From an uncultured Massilia sp. (GTDB lineage: Bacteria; Pseudomonadota; Gammaproteobacteria; Burkholderiales; Burkholderiaceae_D): a DNA stretch of 64,000 bases. The stretch is taken from assembly GCA_913777025.1 (NCBI GenBank), contig CAJYQM010000016.1, forward strand, positions 17,720 through 81,719, in the 5' to 3' direction. The notes under the pieces are model-generated. The model did not search any database and was not told where the DNA came from. It was given only the letters and a program-made list of their open reading frames with translations. The position numbers and the translations under genes were made by a program. Positions 50,929-59,042 of the stretch are shown here, piece by piece (positions within the stretch are counted from its first letter, which is position 1; every line of letters begins with the position of its first letter).

Positions 50929-52371
50929 ATGGTCTCTTCCGTCTTGTCCAGGCAGGGCGTCCGGCAAGCCTGGGCCTCGGCCCTGGTGCTGGGCTTTCCA
51001 TTGACGAGCCTGGTCACAGGTTTCGGCATCGGCCTGGCCGGCTTCCTGTTCCTGTTCACCGCCTGCTGCTGGTGGCGTGCCTGCCGCGACGCCCTGTCTG
51101 CCCAATGGCCGCAACTGCGCTGGGTGCTGTTCGCCTTCCTGCTGCACTTCCTCTATCAAGCCTGGCTGGTCCTGGGCCAGGGGCGCGGTGCCAATACGCT
51201 GGACGCGCCGGGACGCATGGTGCTGGTGCTGTCCGCGCTGCTGGTGGTGCGGGTGGCCGGGCCGCCGCCGGCGGCGTTGTGGCTGGGTGCGGCCGGTGGT
51301 GCGCTGCTGGGCGCCGGCTTCGTCGCCTGGCAGCGCTGGATGCTGGGCCTGGACCGCCCCGGGGGATTGCTGAACCCCATCACCTTCGGCGACTTGTCGC
51401 TGTGTCTCGCCCTGCTGGCGCTGGTCGGCCTGGCCGAGGCGCGCACGGCGCCGCGGCGCTGGATCGCAGGAGGCGGTATCGCGGCGGGGCTGGCGGCCTC
51501 GCTGCTGACCGGCAGCCGCGGCGGCTGGCTGGCGCTGGCCGCAGCTTTCTTGCTGCCGGCCTGGAGACGCGACCTGCTGCCGCGCCGGCTGGCGTTGGGC
51601 GTGCCGCTGCTGGCCTGCGCGCTGGCCGGCGCCGCCTGGGCCTTGCCGCAGACCGGGGTGCGCACGCGCGTGGCCGAGGGCGTGCGCGACGTCCGGCTTT
51701 ATTTGGCCGGCAGCCCGCTGCCGACCTCGGTCGGCGTGCGCCTGGACCTGTGGCGCGCCGGCCTGCGCCTGGCCGCCGAACATCCGTGGCGCGGCCAGGA
51801 CACGCCAGCCTATAAACGCCGCATGCGCGAATGGGTCGCGGCCGGCGAGCTCGGCCCGGCCGTGTTCGCACCGCCCGAACCGCCGCACCTGCACAACGAC
51901 GCGCTGCAGGCGCTGGTCACGCGCGGCATCCCCGGTTTGCTGGCCTGGCTCGGCATCCTGCTGGCCCCGCTTGCCTTTTTCCGCGCGCAGCTGATGCAAG
52001 CCAGGGGAACGCGGCGCGCGGCCGCGCTGGCCGGCCTGCTGATGGTGCTGGCCTACGCCGCCTTCGGCCTGAGCGAAGTCATCTTCTGGTCGATGAAGGC
52101 CAGCGTCTTCTATGCGCTGATGGTGGCCCTGCTGATGGGCTGGTGCCTGGCCGACGAGGCGTCATGGACGGTGCCCCGCCCGCAGCCGGCTGTCCGCGCG
52201 CGCCTGCTGCAAGCGTTCCAGCGCCGCCGGAAACGGCCCCAGCCGGCCGCTGCAACCATCGGCGAGCGCCCGCCACAGGATGCGCAGGCTGCCCCGGCGC
52301 AGGCGGCCTGCGCAGGCCAGCCACAGGGAGGTGCCGAACAGCAGCGCAAGCGCAGTCGGCACGGCGGGTAG
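50929..52371 (+). CDS. O-antigen ligase family (Wzy/WaaL-like) membrane protein
   Basis: Many TM helices, LNPITFGDLSLCLALLALVGLAEAR, LLTGSRGGWLALAAAF, PPHLHNDALQALVTRGIPGLLAWLGIL. Confidence 0.87.
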   Translation: MVSSVLSRQGVRQAWASALVLGFPLTSLVTGFGIGLAGFLFLFTACCWWRACRDALSAQWPQLRWVLFAFLLHFLYQAWLVLGQGRGANTLDAPGRMVLVLSALLVVRVAGPPPAALWLGAAGGALLGAGFVAWQRWMLGLDRPGGLLNPITFGDLSLCLALLALVGLAEARTAPRRWIAGGGIAAGLAASLLTGSRGGWLALAAAFLLPAWRRDLLPRRLALGVPLLACALAGAAWALPQTGVRTRVAEGVRDVRLYLAGSPLPTSVGVRLDLWRAGLRLAAEHPWRGQDTPAYKRRMREWVAAGELGPAVFAPPEPPHLHNDALQALVTRGIPGLLAWLGILLAPLAFFRAQLMQARGTRRAAALAGLLMVLAYAAFGLSEVIFWSMKASVFYALMVALLMGWCLADEASWTVPRPQPAVRARLLQAFQRRRKRPQPAAATIGERPPQDAQAAPAQAACAGQPQGGAEQQRKRSRHGG

Positions 52372-53103
52372 GGTGGCATAGGCACGCGCCACGGCGATGC
52401 GGTTGCGGATGACGAAGTAATGCTTGCGCCCGAATGGCCCGGCGCGCAGGCGGGCGCGGCGTTCGCGCAAGTGCTCGACCACGCTGTCCGGTACCAGCCA
52501 CAGCGCCAGGCCGGCGCGGCCCAGGCGCAGCGAATATTCGGTGTCGTCGTAGCCCAGGAAGAAGCCCGGTTCGGGCAGGCCGGCGCGCGCGATGGCCGCC
52601 GCCGACACCAGGAAGCCGACAAAGGAGGCGGTGTCGACGCGGCAGGGCGGGCCGTCGTAGGCGGCCTGCGGCAATGCGCGCTCGAGGCCGGTCGGCAGGT
52701 GGTAGCGGCGCCGGTGCCGGCGCGCGACGTCGCCGAATTCGCGCACCGTGCCGCACACGGCGCCGGCATCCGCGGCCGGGCCGTCCAGTGCATCGAGCAG
52801 ACGGGCCAGCGCGTCCGGCCGGACCAGCGCATCGTCGTCCAGCAGCCAGATCCAGTCGTGCCCGGCCGAGAAGGCCCGGGTCATGCCGAACGCGAAGCCG
52901 CCGGCGCCGCCGAGGTTGCTGCCCGGCCGCAGCAGCGTCACGCCGTCCAGGTTGGCTCCCGGCGCGCCCGGCGCCGCGGCATCGCCCCCGTTGTCGACCA
53001 CGTAGATCGCGTCCAGCCGCCGGCTCTGGGCACGCAGCGCCGCCAGGGCCTGCAGCAGCAGGGCCGGACGGTTGTTGGTGACGAGGACGGCCGCGATCTG
53101 CAT
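52162..53103 (-). CDS. Glycosyltransferase family 2
   Basis: IAAVLVTNNRPALLLQALAALRAQSRRLDAIYVVDNGG, WIWLLDDDALVRPDAL, PEPGFFLGYDDTEYSLRLGRAG. Confidence 0.92.
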   Translation of the reverse strand: MQIAAVLVTNNRPALLLQALAALRAQSRRLDAIYVVDNGGDAAAPGAPGANLDGVTLLRPGSNLGGAGGFAFGMTRAFSAGHDWIWLLDDDALVRPDALARLLDALDGPAADAGAVCGTVREFGDVARRHRRRYHLPTGLERALPQAAYDGPPCRVDTASFVGFLVSAAAIARAGLPEPGFFLGYDDTEYSLRLGRAGLALWLVPDSVVEHLRERRARLRAGPFGRKHYFVIRNRIAVARAYATLPAVPTALALLFGTSLWLACAGRLRRGSLRILWRALADGCSGRLGPFPAALERLQQARADSRLRAGHRP

Positions 53104-53130
53104 GTTCGGCTCAGTTCAGTTCAGCTCGGT

Positions 53131-54168
53131 TCAGCTCTGCGCCAGGCGCCGCACGATGCGCGCCGCCAGCCGGCGCATCGGGTGGTGCGGCCGCTGCGGA
53201 TCGAACAGCATCGCGTGCAATGCGCTGCTGCGCTGGAAGGCCAGGCGCGCCAGTGCCTTCTGGCGCCGGCGCCGTTCGATCAGCCGCCGCAGCGGCGCCG
53301 GATCGGCGACCCCGGCCAGTTGCGGATTGGCCAGCGCCAGCCAGTCCAGGTGCATCAGGTTGTTCAGGCGCTGGAAGGACGAGGCGCCGACCCAGTCGTA
53401 TTTCATGAAGCGCAGGCCGATCTGCCAGGGGTCGAGCAGCATCACGTCCCGGACCAGGAAGCGCTCGAAGTCGGCTAGCACGGTGTCCGCGGTGTCGTTC
53501 AGGAAGCGTGGGCAGGCGTAGCCGCGCGCGCGGGCGAAGTGCATGCACAGATACTGTTCCACTGCAAAGCGCGCGCGGAACTTGCGTTCGAAGACGGTCG
53601 AGCCGGCCGCATGCCCCTGGGTTTCGTGCAGGCGCGCATCCTTGGCCGACATCGGCGGGGCCGACCAGTAGTCCTGCAGCAGCGCCGTCGGCCCGAACTG
53701 GAACCAGTCGCTCAGGTGGTAGGGCAGGCGCTCGAACATGGTGGGATCGAGCGTGAAGAAGGAGCAGGCCAGCAGGCGCTCGTGCCCGCCGTCAAGCAGC
53801 AGCTGCTCGCGGTAGTAATCGAGGAAGCCCGCGTGTTCGAGGAAGCAATCGGTGCGCAGCTTGACGGCATAGGGCGTGCCGACGGCCGCCAGGCCGGCGC
53901 GGGCGCTGACCAGCTGGCGGTTGATGTTGTTGGCATGCGGGTTGTCGAGCTTGAGCGGCGCCAGGCTGCCCGGGTCCTCGCTCTCGACCAGCGCATCCAG
54001 CGCCATGCCGGGCGGCAGCTCGGCGCCGGCCCAGGTGGAGAGGATCACGCGCGCGCCCGGCAAGACCTTGCGCGTCAGCTTGATGTTGCGCGCGAAGTCC
54101 TCGCGCTCGCGCGTGATATAGGGTTTGAAGGCACCCTGGAACACCAGCGTGATGTCAGCGGTTTTCAT
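53131..54168 (-). CDS. WavE-like lipopolysaccharide synthesis protein
   Basis: MKTADITLVFQGAFKPYITREREDFARNIKLTRKVLPGARVILSTWAG, YAVKLRTDCFLEH, LMLDPW-like block; start trimmed from ORF 54273. Confidence 0.82.
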   Translation of the reverse strand: MKTADITLVFQGAFKPYITREREDFARNIKLTRKVLPGARVILSTWAGAELPPGMALDALVESEDPGSLAPLKLDNPHANNINRQLVSARAGLAAVGTPYAVKLRTDCFLEHAGFLDYYREQLLLDGGHERLLACSFFTLDPTMFERLPYHLSDWFQFGPTALLQDYWSAPPMSAKDARLHETQGHAAGSTVFERKFRARFAVEQYLCMHFARARGYACPRFLNDTADTVLADFERFLVRDVMLLDPWQIGLRFMKYDWVGASSFQRLNNLMHLDWLALANPQLAGVADPAPLRRLIERRRRQKALARLAFQRSSALHAMLFDPQRPHHPMRRLAARIVRRLAQS

Positions 54169-55414
54169 GAGGCGGATGGGCGCGCGGCCGTTTGGGCACG
54201 GGCACGGGCGCGGTGTTCGATGGCGGCGCCTGCGCCGGTGCGCCGGGCGGCGGACCAGTTTCCACGGCGTCATGCGCGTGCTTGCCGGCTTGCGTGCTCG
54301 ATTGAGCAGATTGCTCGCTCAGTTGATCTGTCAGATGCGCTGACAGATGCGCGGACAGATGCGCGGCCAGCTGCGAGTCCGGCTGCGCGTCCAGGCGCGC
54401 ATCGGGTTGCTCAATCGCCTGGTCCCGGTCTTGCGCCCTGAGTTGTTCCCTGAGTTGCTCCCCGAGTTGGTCGATGTACCGGCGCAGCGGGGCTTCCACC
54501 CGCCGCGGCACGCGCTTGACACCGAACAGGCCGTGGCGCTCGAACACGCGCCATTTGCTGTTGCCGTCGGACAGGCTTTCGTAGGGCGCCAGCTCGTCTG
54601 CGCGGTCGGCGGCGATGCGTTCGACCCAGGCCTGGTCGATGCGGTGGAAGCCGGAGCGGATCATGATGAATTCGAGCGCCCGGCGCGGCAGCCAGCGCGC
54701 ATCGCCCGGGCGCCCGAGCAAAGGGTCGACGAAACGCAGCAAGCGCCAGAAGGCGCGGTCGAAGCGGTGCACTTCCGAGAACACATAGGGCGTGCCGACG
54801 ACGGGCGCCGCGCGCGCGTGGGCCACCGTCGACAGCCAGACTTCCTCGCGCGGGTAGGACAGCAGCGTCGGCTGGCGTACCGCATGCTTGATGATGTCGG
54901 CGATTTCGAACAGCAGCGCCGGTTCGTAGCTCGAGCCTTCGACCTGGGAACCGACGATCGGTACCTCGCCCAGGCGCTTGCGCACCGCGTGCAGGGTCAT
55001 GTCGCTCAGGGCCGCGTGGGCGAAGCGCCAGCGGCTGCCCGGCAGGATCGGGCGATGGTGCAGGAAGTTGCCGCCGCGCGCGAGATGGCGCGCGAGGCCG
55101 GCGCGCACCAGCATGTCGTTCGATGCGTGCAGGCAGATGCGCGTGCAGCCTGGCGCATTGCGCCGGATCCAGGCCGCGTTCGCCAGGTGCGCCGCCAGGA
55201 TATTGCCCCAGCCCGTGGACAGGCGCTGCGGATTCAGGATCGCGTTGCCGCAGTCGCGCGCGTCCAGTGCGTCTTCCAGCTGGGCCAGCGTGAAGCGCGC
55301 ATTGGCCGACAGGTGCAGCACCACCTTGGCACCGGGCAGGAAGGCGGCGAAATTGGCCAGCTGCCCGGCGATGACGGCGGGGCGCGTGTGCACGGGCAGC
55401 GAAACGTAGATCAA
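54155..55414 (-). CDS. Hypothetical polysaccharide-locus protein with low-complexity repeat tail (TTG start)
   Basis: Overlaps both neighbours by short stop/start overlaps; LIYVSLPVHTRPAVIAGQLANFAAFLPGAKVVLHLSANARF; start inferred from the 4-bp overlap. Confidence 0.7.
   Translation of the reverse strand: MIYVSLPVHTRPAVIAGQLANFAAFLPGAKVVLHLSANARFTLAQLEDALDARDCGNAILNPQRLSTGWGNILAAHLANAAWIRRNAPGCTRICLHASNDMLVRAGLARHLARGGNFLHHRPILPGSRWRFAHAALSDMTLHAVRKRLGEVPIVGSQVEGSSYEPALLFEIADIIKHAVRQPTLLSYPREEVWLSTVAHARAAPVVGTPYVFSEVHRFDRAFWRLLRFVDPLLGRPGDARWLPRRALEFIMIRSGFHRIDQAWVERIAADRADELAPYESLSDGNSKWRVFERHGLFGVKRVPRRVEAPLRRYIDQLGEQLREQLRAQDRDQAIEQPDARLDAQPDSQLAAHLSAHLSAHLTDQLSEQSAQSSTQAGKHAHDAVETGPPPGAPAQAPPSNTAPVPVPKRPRAHPPHENR
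54332..54379 (-). repeat. 12-bp tandem repeat encoding tail of the 54155-55414 protein
   Basis: CAGATGCGCTGA, CAGATGCGCGGA, CAGATGCGCGGC, CAGCTGCGAGTC: four consecutive 12-bp units. Confidence 0.85.
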
Positions 55415-56154
55415 GGCAGGCTCCGGTGCGAGGCCACCAGCGCGCCATATTCGGCCGGGGTGCCGGCGAAGTGCACGCGGCTGGCCGGCGCTTCGTCGTA
55501 GACGATGTGCTTGCCGGCGCCGATCAGCGTGTTGTACAGCGGCGCCACGTACAGCTCGCCCCAGCATTCGAGGTAGTCGCCGGCCGCTTGCAAGGCCGTC
55601 TCGCAGGCCGCCGTGAAGTCGGCCGCGCGCGCAAAGTAATACAGGCCGGTGCAGCACAGTCCCGAGATGCGGCGCTTTTCCGAGGTTTCCGCCACGCGCC
55701 GGGTGAACGAGGCCGTGGGGCGCACGAAGGACCAGTGTTCGCCCGCCGCACGCACGACTTCCAGGTAGCCGTCGCTGTGCGCCGCCTCGGGCGGGAAGCC
55801 GTAGCCGGGGCGGATGGTGTCGATGTTGAAGACCAGGATCGCGTCATTGCCTGGACAGCCGGCTTCGCGCAGGCCCAGCAGCACGGTCTCGGCCTGGCCG
55901 CGCGTGGGCGCGTCGAGCGTGACGATGCGGCGGTCGGCGATGCCCAGGCGCGCGCATTCGTCGAGCACGAAGGTCTCGGCGCCGCAGCCGCCGCGCACCA
56001 CGAACAGGAAGCGCTCGCTGTCGAAATAGCGTTCGAAGGAGCGCAGGCAGCCGGCGAACAGCGATGCCCCGTGCAAGGGCAATTCGTATTTGGGACGCTC
56101 GTAGCCGGCCTCACGAAAGCGCCGGCTCTGGCCCGCCATCGGGATGACGATCAT
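55411..56154 (-). CDS. Sugar/NTP nucleotidyltransferase family protein
   Basis: MIVIPMAGQSRRFREAGYERPKYELPLHGASLFAG, DAILVFNIDTIRPGYGFP. Confidence 0.85.
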   Translation of the reverse strand: MIVIPMAGQSRRFREAGYERPKYELPLHGASLFAGCLRSFERYFDSERFLFVVRGGCGAETFVLDECARLGIADRRIVTLDAPTRGQAETVLLGLREAGCPGNDAILVFNIDTIRPGYGFPPEAAHSDGYLEVVRAAGEHWSFVRPTASFTRRVAETSEKRRISGLCCTGLYYFARAADFTAACETALQAAGDYLECWGELYVAPLYNTLIGAGKHIVYDEAPASRVHFAGTPAEYGALVASHRSLP

Positions 56155-57769
56155 CGGAAATCCACTCCAGGTAGAGCCTGATGCCGTTCGCCATCAGCGC
56201 CTGCTGGCGCCGCGGGTCGTCCGCATGCAGGGGAAGCATCGACAGGAACAGCAGCACCATGCCCGGATGACACTGCCACTCGACGGGCAGGCGGCCGGCG
56301 AACGGGGTCGCGGCGAACAGGCGCTGTACCGGCAGGCAGCGCTTGGCCAGCACGCGGAAGTCCAGCGCCTGGCCTTCGCGGCGCAGCAGGTAGAAGCCAG
56401 CGATGATGAAGTCGTACAGCCCGAGCACCGAGTGCGCGAGCTTGGCCAGGTCGTAGCGCAGGTCGCCGAAGCGGCTGGGGCGGCCCAGCGCGTCGGTGCC
56501 GCGCGGGTCGACCATCTTGACGCGGCCGGCGCGGAAGTCGAACAAGATATTGCTGAAGCAAAAGTCACCATGCAGGAAGGCCGGCACCGCCGGCGCCGCC
56601 AGCAGTGCCTGGGCCGCTTCCCGGGCAATGACGCGCAGCGGCGGCGCCGGACGAGTGTTCAGGGTCCAGGGCGCGTCGAGGTCGACGTCGGCCCGGGCGG
56701 CATAGGTTTCCAGGCGTTGCAGGGTCTTGTCCAGGTAGGTCTGGCGGATGGCCTCGGCTTCCAGCGGCGCGGCCTGCAGGCTGCTCGCAGTGCGCAGGTA
56801 GGCGTCGCAGGCGCGGAAGATGCGCCGCCACACGCGCTCGGGCAGGCGGCCGAACACGTACAGCTCGTTCAAGGCGGCCAGGTGGAGGTATTCCAGCTGG
56901 TAGCCGCAGCCGGCGCCGTCGCCGGTGTCGCCGTTGCCGGTCGTGCCATTGCCGGTCGTGCCATTGCCAGTATTGCCATCGCCGGTGCTGCCATCGGTGC
57001 GGCAGATGTAGGGTGCCAGGAAGGGCTTGATGCGGGGTGGTGCCTGTTCGAACCAGCTGGCCTCGGCCAGGATCTTGGCGCTGTCGCTGCCGGACTTGGT
57101 GACCACGCCGTCCGCCACGCGCAGCTGGTTGAAGTGGCGCTGGGTCGTCATCACGCGCTTGGAGTCGAAATAGGTGTGCACGTGGCCGAAATCGAGCCAG
57201 CGCGCCACCGGCCAGTGCGCCATGCCGCCGACCGCGCGGTCGTAGGCGTTCACGCCATCGATGAAGTCGTCGTTGCCGTCGAGCTGGTCACGCAGCAGGA
57301 GCGCATCGGAAAACGAGAACAGGCCGGTCCAGGTGCCGCCCGGCTGGCCGGCGCGCGGCGCGGCCTGGTACCAGTCGTAGTATTCGTCGGTGTGGCCCAC
57401 GGCCAGCCAGTCGCTGCCCTCGCGCAGCGGGTCGGCGATGAGCGTATCGCCGTACAGCAGGTCGAGCGGGCCTGCCGTGCCGGCGCCATCGGCCATGTCG
57501 AGGACCTCGCGCACCGCCGCCCCCAGAGGCGCGCCGGGCGCGGTGCGCAATACCTCGACCCCGTGCTCGCGCAGCCACAGGGCATCCGCTTCGTCGAGCT
57601 GGAAATCGACCGGCAGGGTCAGGCAGACGCGCCCGTGCGCCCGTCCGAACTGCGTCACCTGGTAGGTGTACAGGCGCCGGTTCCCGACCGGCAGGAAGGC
57701 GGGCGGGATGCGCCCGAACTCGGCGGCGAGTTCGCTTTCGACGTAGGCGCCCGAAGTGATGAGCAGCAT
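56111..57769 (-). CDS. Probable fusion: N-terminal nucleotidyltransferase-like domain plus C-terminal aminoglycoside phosphotransferase/choline-kinase-like domain
   Basis: C-term FLHGDFCFSNILFDFRAGRVKMVDPRG (APH catalytic HGDxxxxN and metal-binding D); N-term PVGNRRLYTYQV...DLLYGDTLIADP. Confidence 0.8.
   Translation of the reverse strand: MLLITSGAYVESELAAEFGRIPPAFLPVGNRRLYTYQVTQFGRAHGRVCLTLPVDFQLDEADALWLREHGVEVLRTAPGAPLGAAVREVLDMADGAGTAGPLDLLYGDTLIADPLREGSDWLAVGHTDEYYDWYQAAPRAGQPGGTWTGLFSFSDALLLRDQLDGNDDFIDGVNAYDRAVGGMAHWPVARWLDFGHVHTYFDSKRVMTTQRHFNQLRVADGVVTKSGSDSAKILAEASWFEQAPPRIKPFLAPYICRTDGSTGDGNTGNGTTGNGTTGNGDTGDGAGCGYQLEYLHLAALNELYVFGRLPERVWRRIFRACDAYLRTASSLQAAPLEAEAIRQTYLDKTLQRLETYAARADVDLDAPWTLNTRPAPPLRVIAREAAQALLAAPAVPAFLHGDFCFSNILFDFRAGRVKMVDPRGTDALGRPSRFGDLRYDLAKLAHSVLGLYDFIIAGFYLLRREGQALDFRVLAKRCLPVQRLFAATPFAGRLPVEWQCHPGMVLLFLSMLPLHADDPRRQQALMANGIRLYLEWISDDRHPDGGPEPALS
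56921..56995 (-). repeat. Five 15-bp tandem repeats coding a pentapeptide linker
   Basis: GCCGGTGTCGCCGTT / GCCGGTCGTGCCATT x2 / GCCAGTATTGCCATC / GCCGGTGCTGCCATC; encodes DGSTGDGNTGNGTTGNGTTGNGDTG. Confidence 0.92.
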
Positions 57770-58165
57770 TCAGGCACCGGCCTTTTCGGCGGCGAGCAGG
57801 GCATGGATGGCCGGCAGCGAATAGCGCAGGAACTCCGAAGGCCGGATCGATTTGTCGTCCACGTAGAATCCCTCCAGGCCGCACCAGGGCTTGCCGACAT
57901 GGACTTCGTCGAAGGGGACGGCGTGCCGGTCGAGCCAGTCGAGGATGACGGGCAGCGTGTGCGCGTTGATCTTGCCGATGTTGCCGTCGAAGGTGCGCAT
58001 GCTGCGGCTGGTGTTGATGACGATGTCGAAACCCCCGGCCTTGTAGTCGCGCAGGCGGGCGATCAGCGCCAGGTTGGGCAGCGCGTTCGCATAGTCCGCG
58101 GGCATGGCGCCTTCCGGTGCGGCCAGCGTGAGGGTGTCGTCGAGGTCGATGATCAAGCGTTTCAT
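57770..58165 (-). CDS. HAD-superfamily capsule-biosynthesis phosphatase (EcbF/BcbF-like)
   Basis: MKRLIIDLDDTLTL, GFDIVINTSRSMRTFDGNIGKINAHTLPVILDWLDRHAVPFDEVHVGKPWCGLEGFYVDDKSIRPSEFL. Confidence 0.88.
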   Translation of the reverse strand: MKRLIIDLDDTLTLAAPEGAMPADYANALPNLALIARLRDYKAGGFDIVINTSRSMRTFDGNIGKINAHTLPVILDWLDRHAVPFDEVHVGKPWCGLEGFYVDDKSIRPSEFLRYSLPAIHALLAAEKAGA

Positions 58166-58216
58166 GCACCCAGCATAGCCCGCACGATTTGCGCCATTGC
58201 TGATCCACGTCTATCG

Positions 58217-58297
58217 GGCGCGTCGAAGACCTACTGCGCGTTGCAGGTGGGCTTCTCGAGCCCACCTGCCGCCGCTCGCTACGGTCTTCGAAGCGCC
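58217..58297. repeat. Nested long palindrome (REP-like or terminator) between HAD and ABC ATPase genes
   Basis: Outer arms GGCGCGTCGAAGACC / GGTCTTCGAAGCGCC (14/15 pairs) around an inner perfect hairpin GCAGGTGGGCT TCTCG AGCCCACCTGC. Confidence 0.85.
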
Positions 58298-58311
58298 TGC
58301 GCCTGTCGTGC

Positions 58312-59031
58312 CTACAATTCGCCGGCCTCGATTTCCGTGACCTGGCCGTGTTCGAGCCGCAGGAACCGGCGGCAGTAGCGCTTCATGGCCGCGATGTCGT
58401 GCGAGGCGAACACGAAGATGCTGACGCTGGAGATCAGTTCGTGCATGCGCCGGGCCGCCTTTTCCTGGAATTCGGCGTCGCCGGCGCCGAACACTTCGTC
58501 GACCAGCAGGATGTCGGGGCGCGTGGAGGTGGCCACCGCGAACATCAGGCGCGTGGCCATGCCGGCCGAATAGGTGCGCACCGGCAGGCCGAGGAAGGGG
58601 CCGAGCTGGGTGAAGGCCTCGATGTCGTCCATGCGGGCGCGGATCTCGTGCTGGCGCAGGCCCAGCAGCAGGCCCATGCGCTGGATGTTTTCGTAGCCGG
58701 ACAGTTCGCTGTCCATGCCGGCGCCGAGTTCGAACACGGTGGCGATCCGGCCCTCGCGCAGCACCTCGCCCCAGGCCGGGTGGTAGACCCCGGCCATGGT
58801 GCGCAACATGGTGCTCTTGCCGGCACCGTTGTGGCCGACGAGGCCGACCGTATCGCCGTCCGCCAGCGTGAAGCTGACGTCGCGCAGCGCGGTCACGATC
58901 TGCACGCCCGAGGCTTCGCGCTCGATCCGGCCGCCGGTCGAGATGCTCACCAGGCGCGATCGCAGCGATTTCGCGCGCACGTCGTACACCGGGTACTGGA
59001 CGGTCACGCCATGGAATTCGAGCCGGGCCAT
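58312..59031 (-). CDS. Polysaccharide ABC exporter ATP-binding protein (Wzt/KpsT-like)
   Basis: VGLVGHNGAGKSTMLRTMAGVYHPAWGEV, YSAGMATRLMFAVATSTRPDILLVDEVFGAGDAEF; no C-terminal carbohydrate-binding domain. Confidence 0.93.
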   Translation of the reverse strand: MARLEFHGVTVQYPVYDVRAKSLRSRLVSISTGGRIEREASGVQIVTALRDVSFTLADGDTVGLVGHNGAGKSTMLRTMAGVYHPAWGEVLREGRIATVFELGAGMDSELSGYENIQRMGLLLGLRQHEIRARMDDIEAFTQLGPFLGLPVRTYSAGMATRLMFAVATSTRPDILLVDEVFGAGDAEFQEKAARRMHELISSVSIFVFASHDIAAMKRYCRRFLRLEHGQVTEIEAGEL

Positions 59032-59042
59032 CGACCGGTTTC

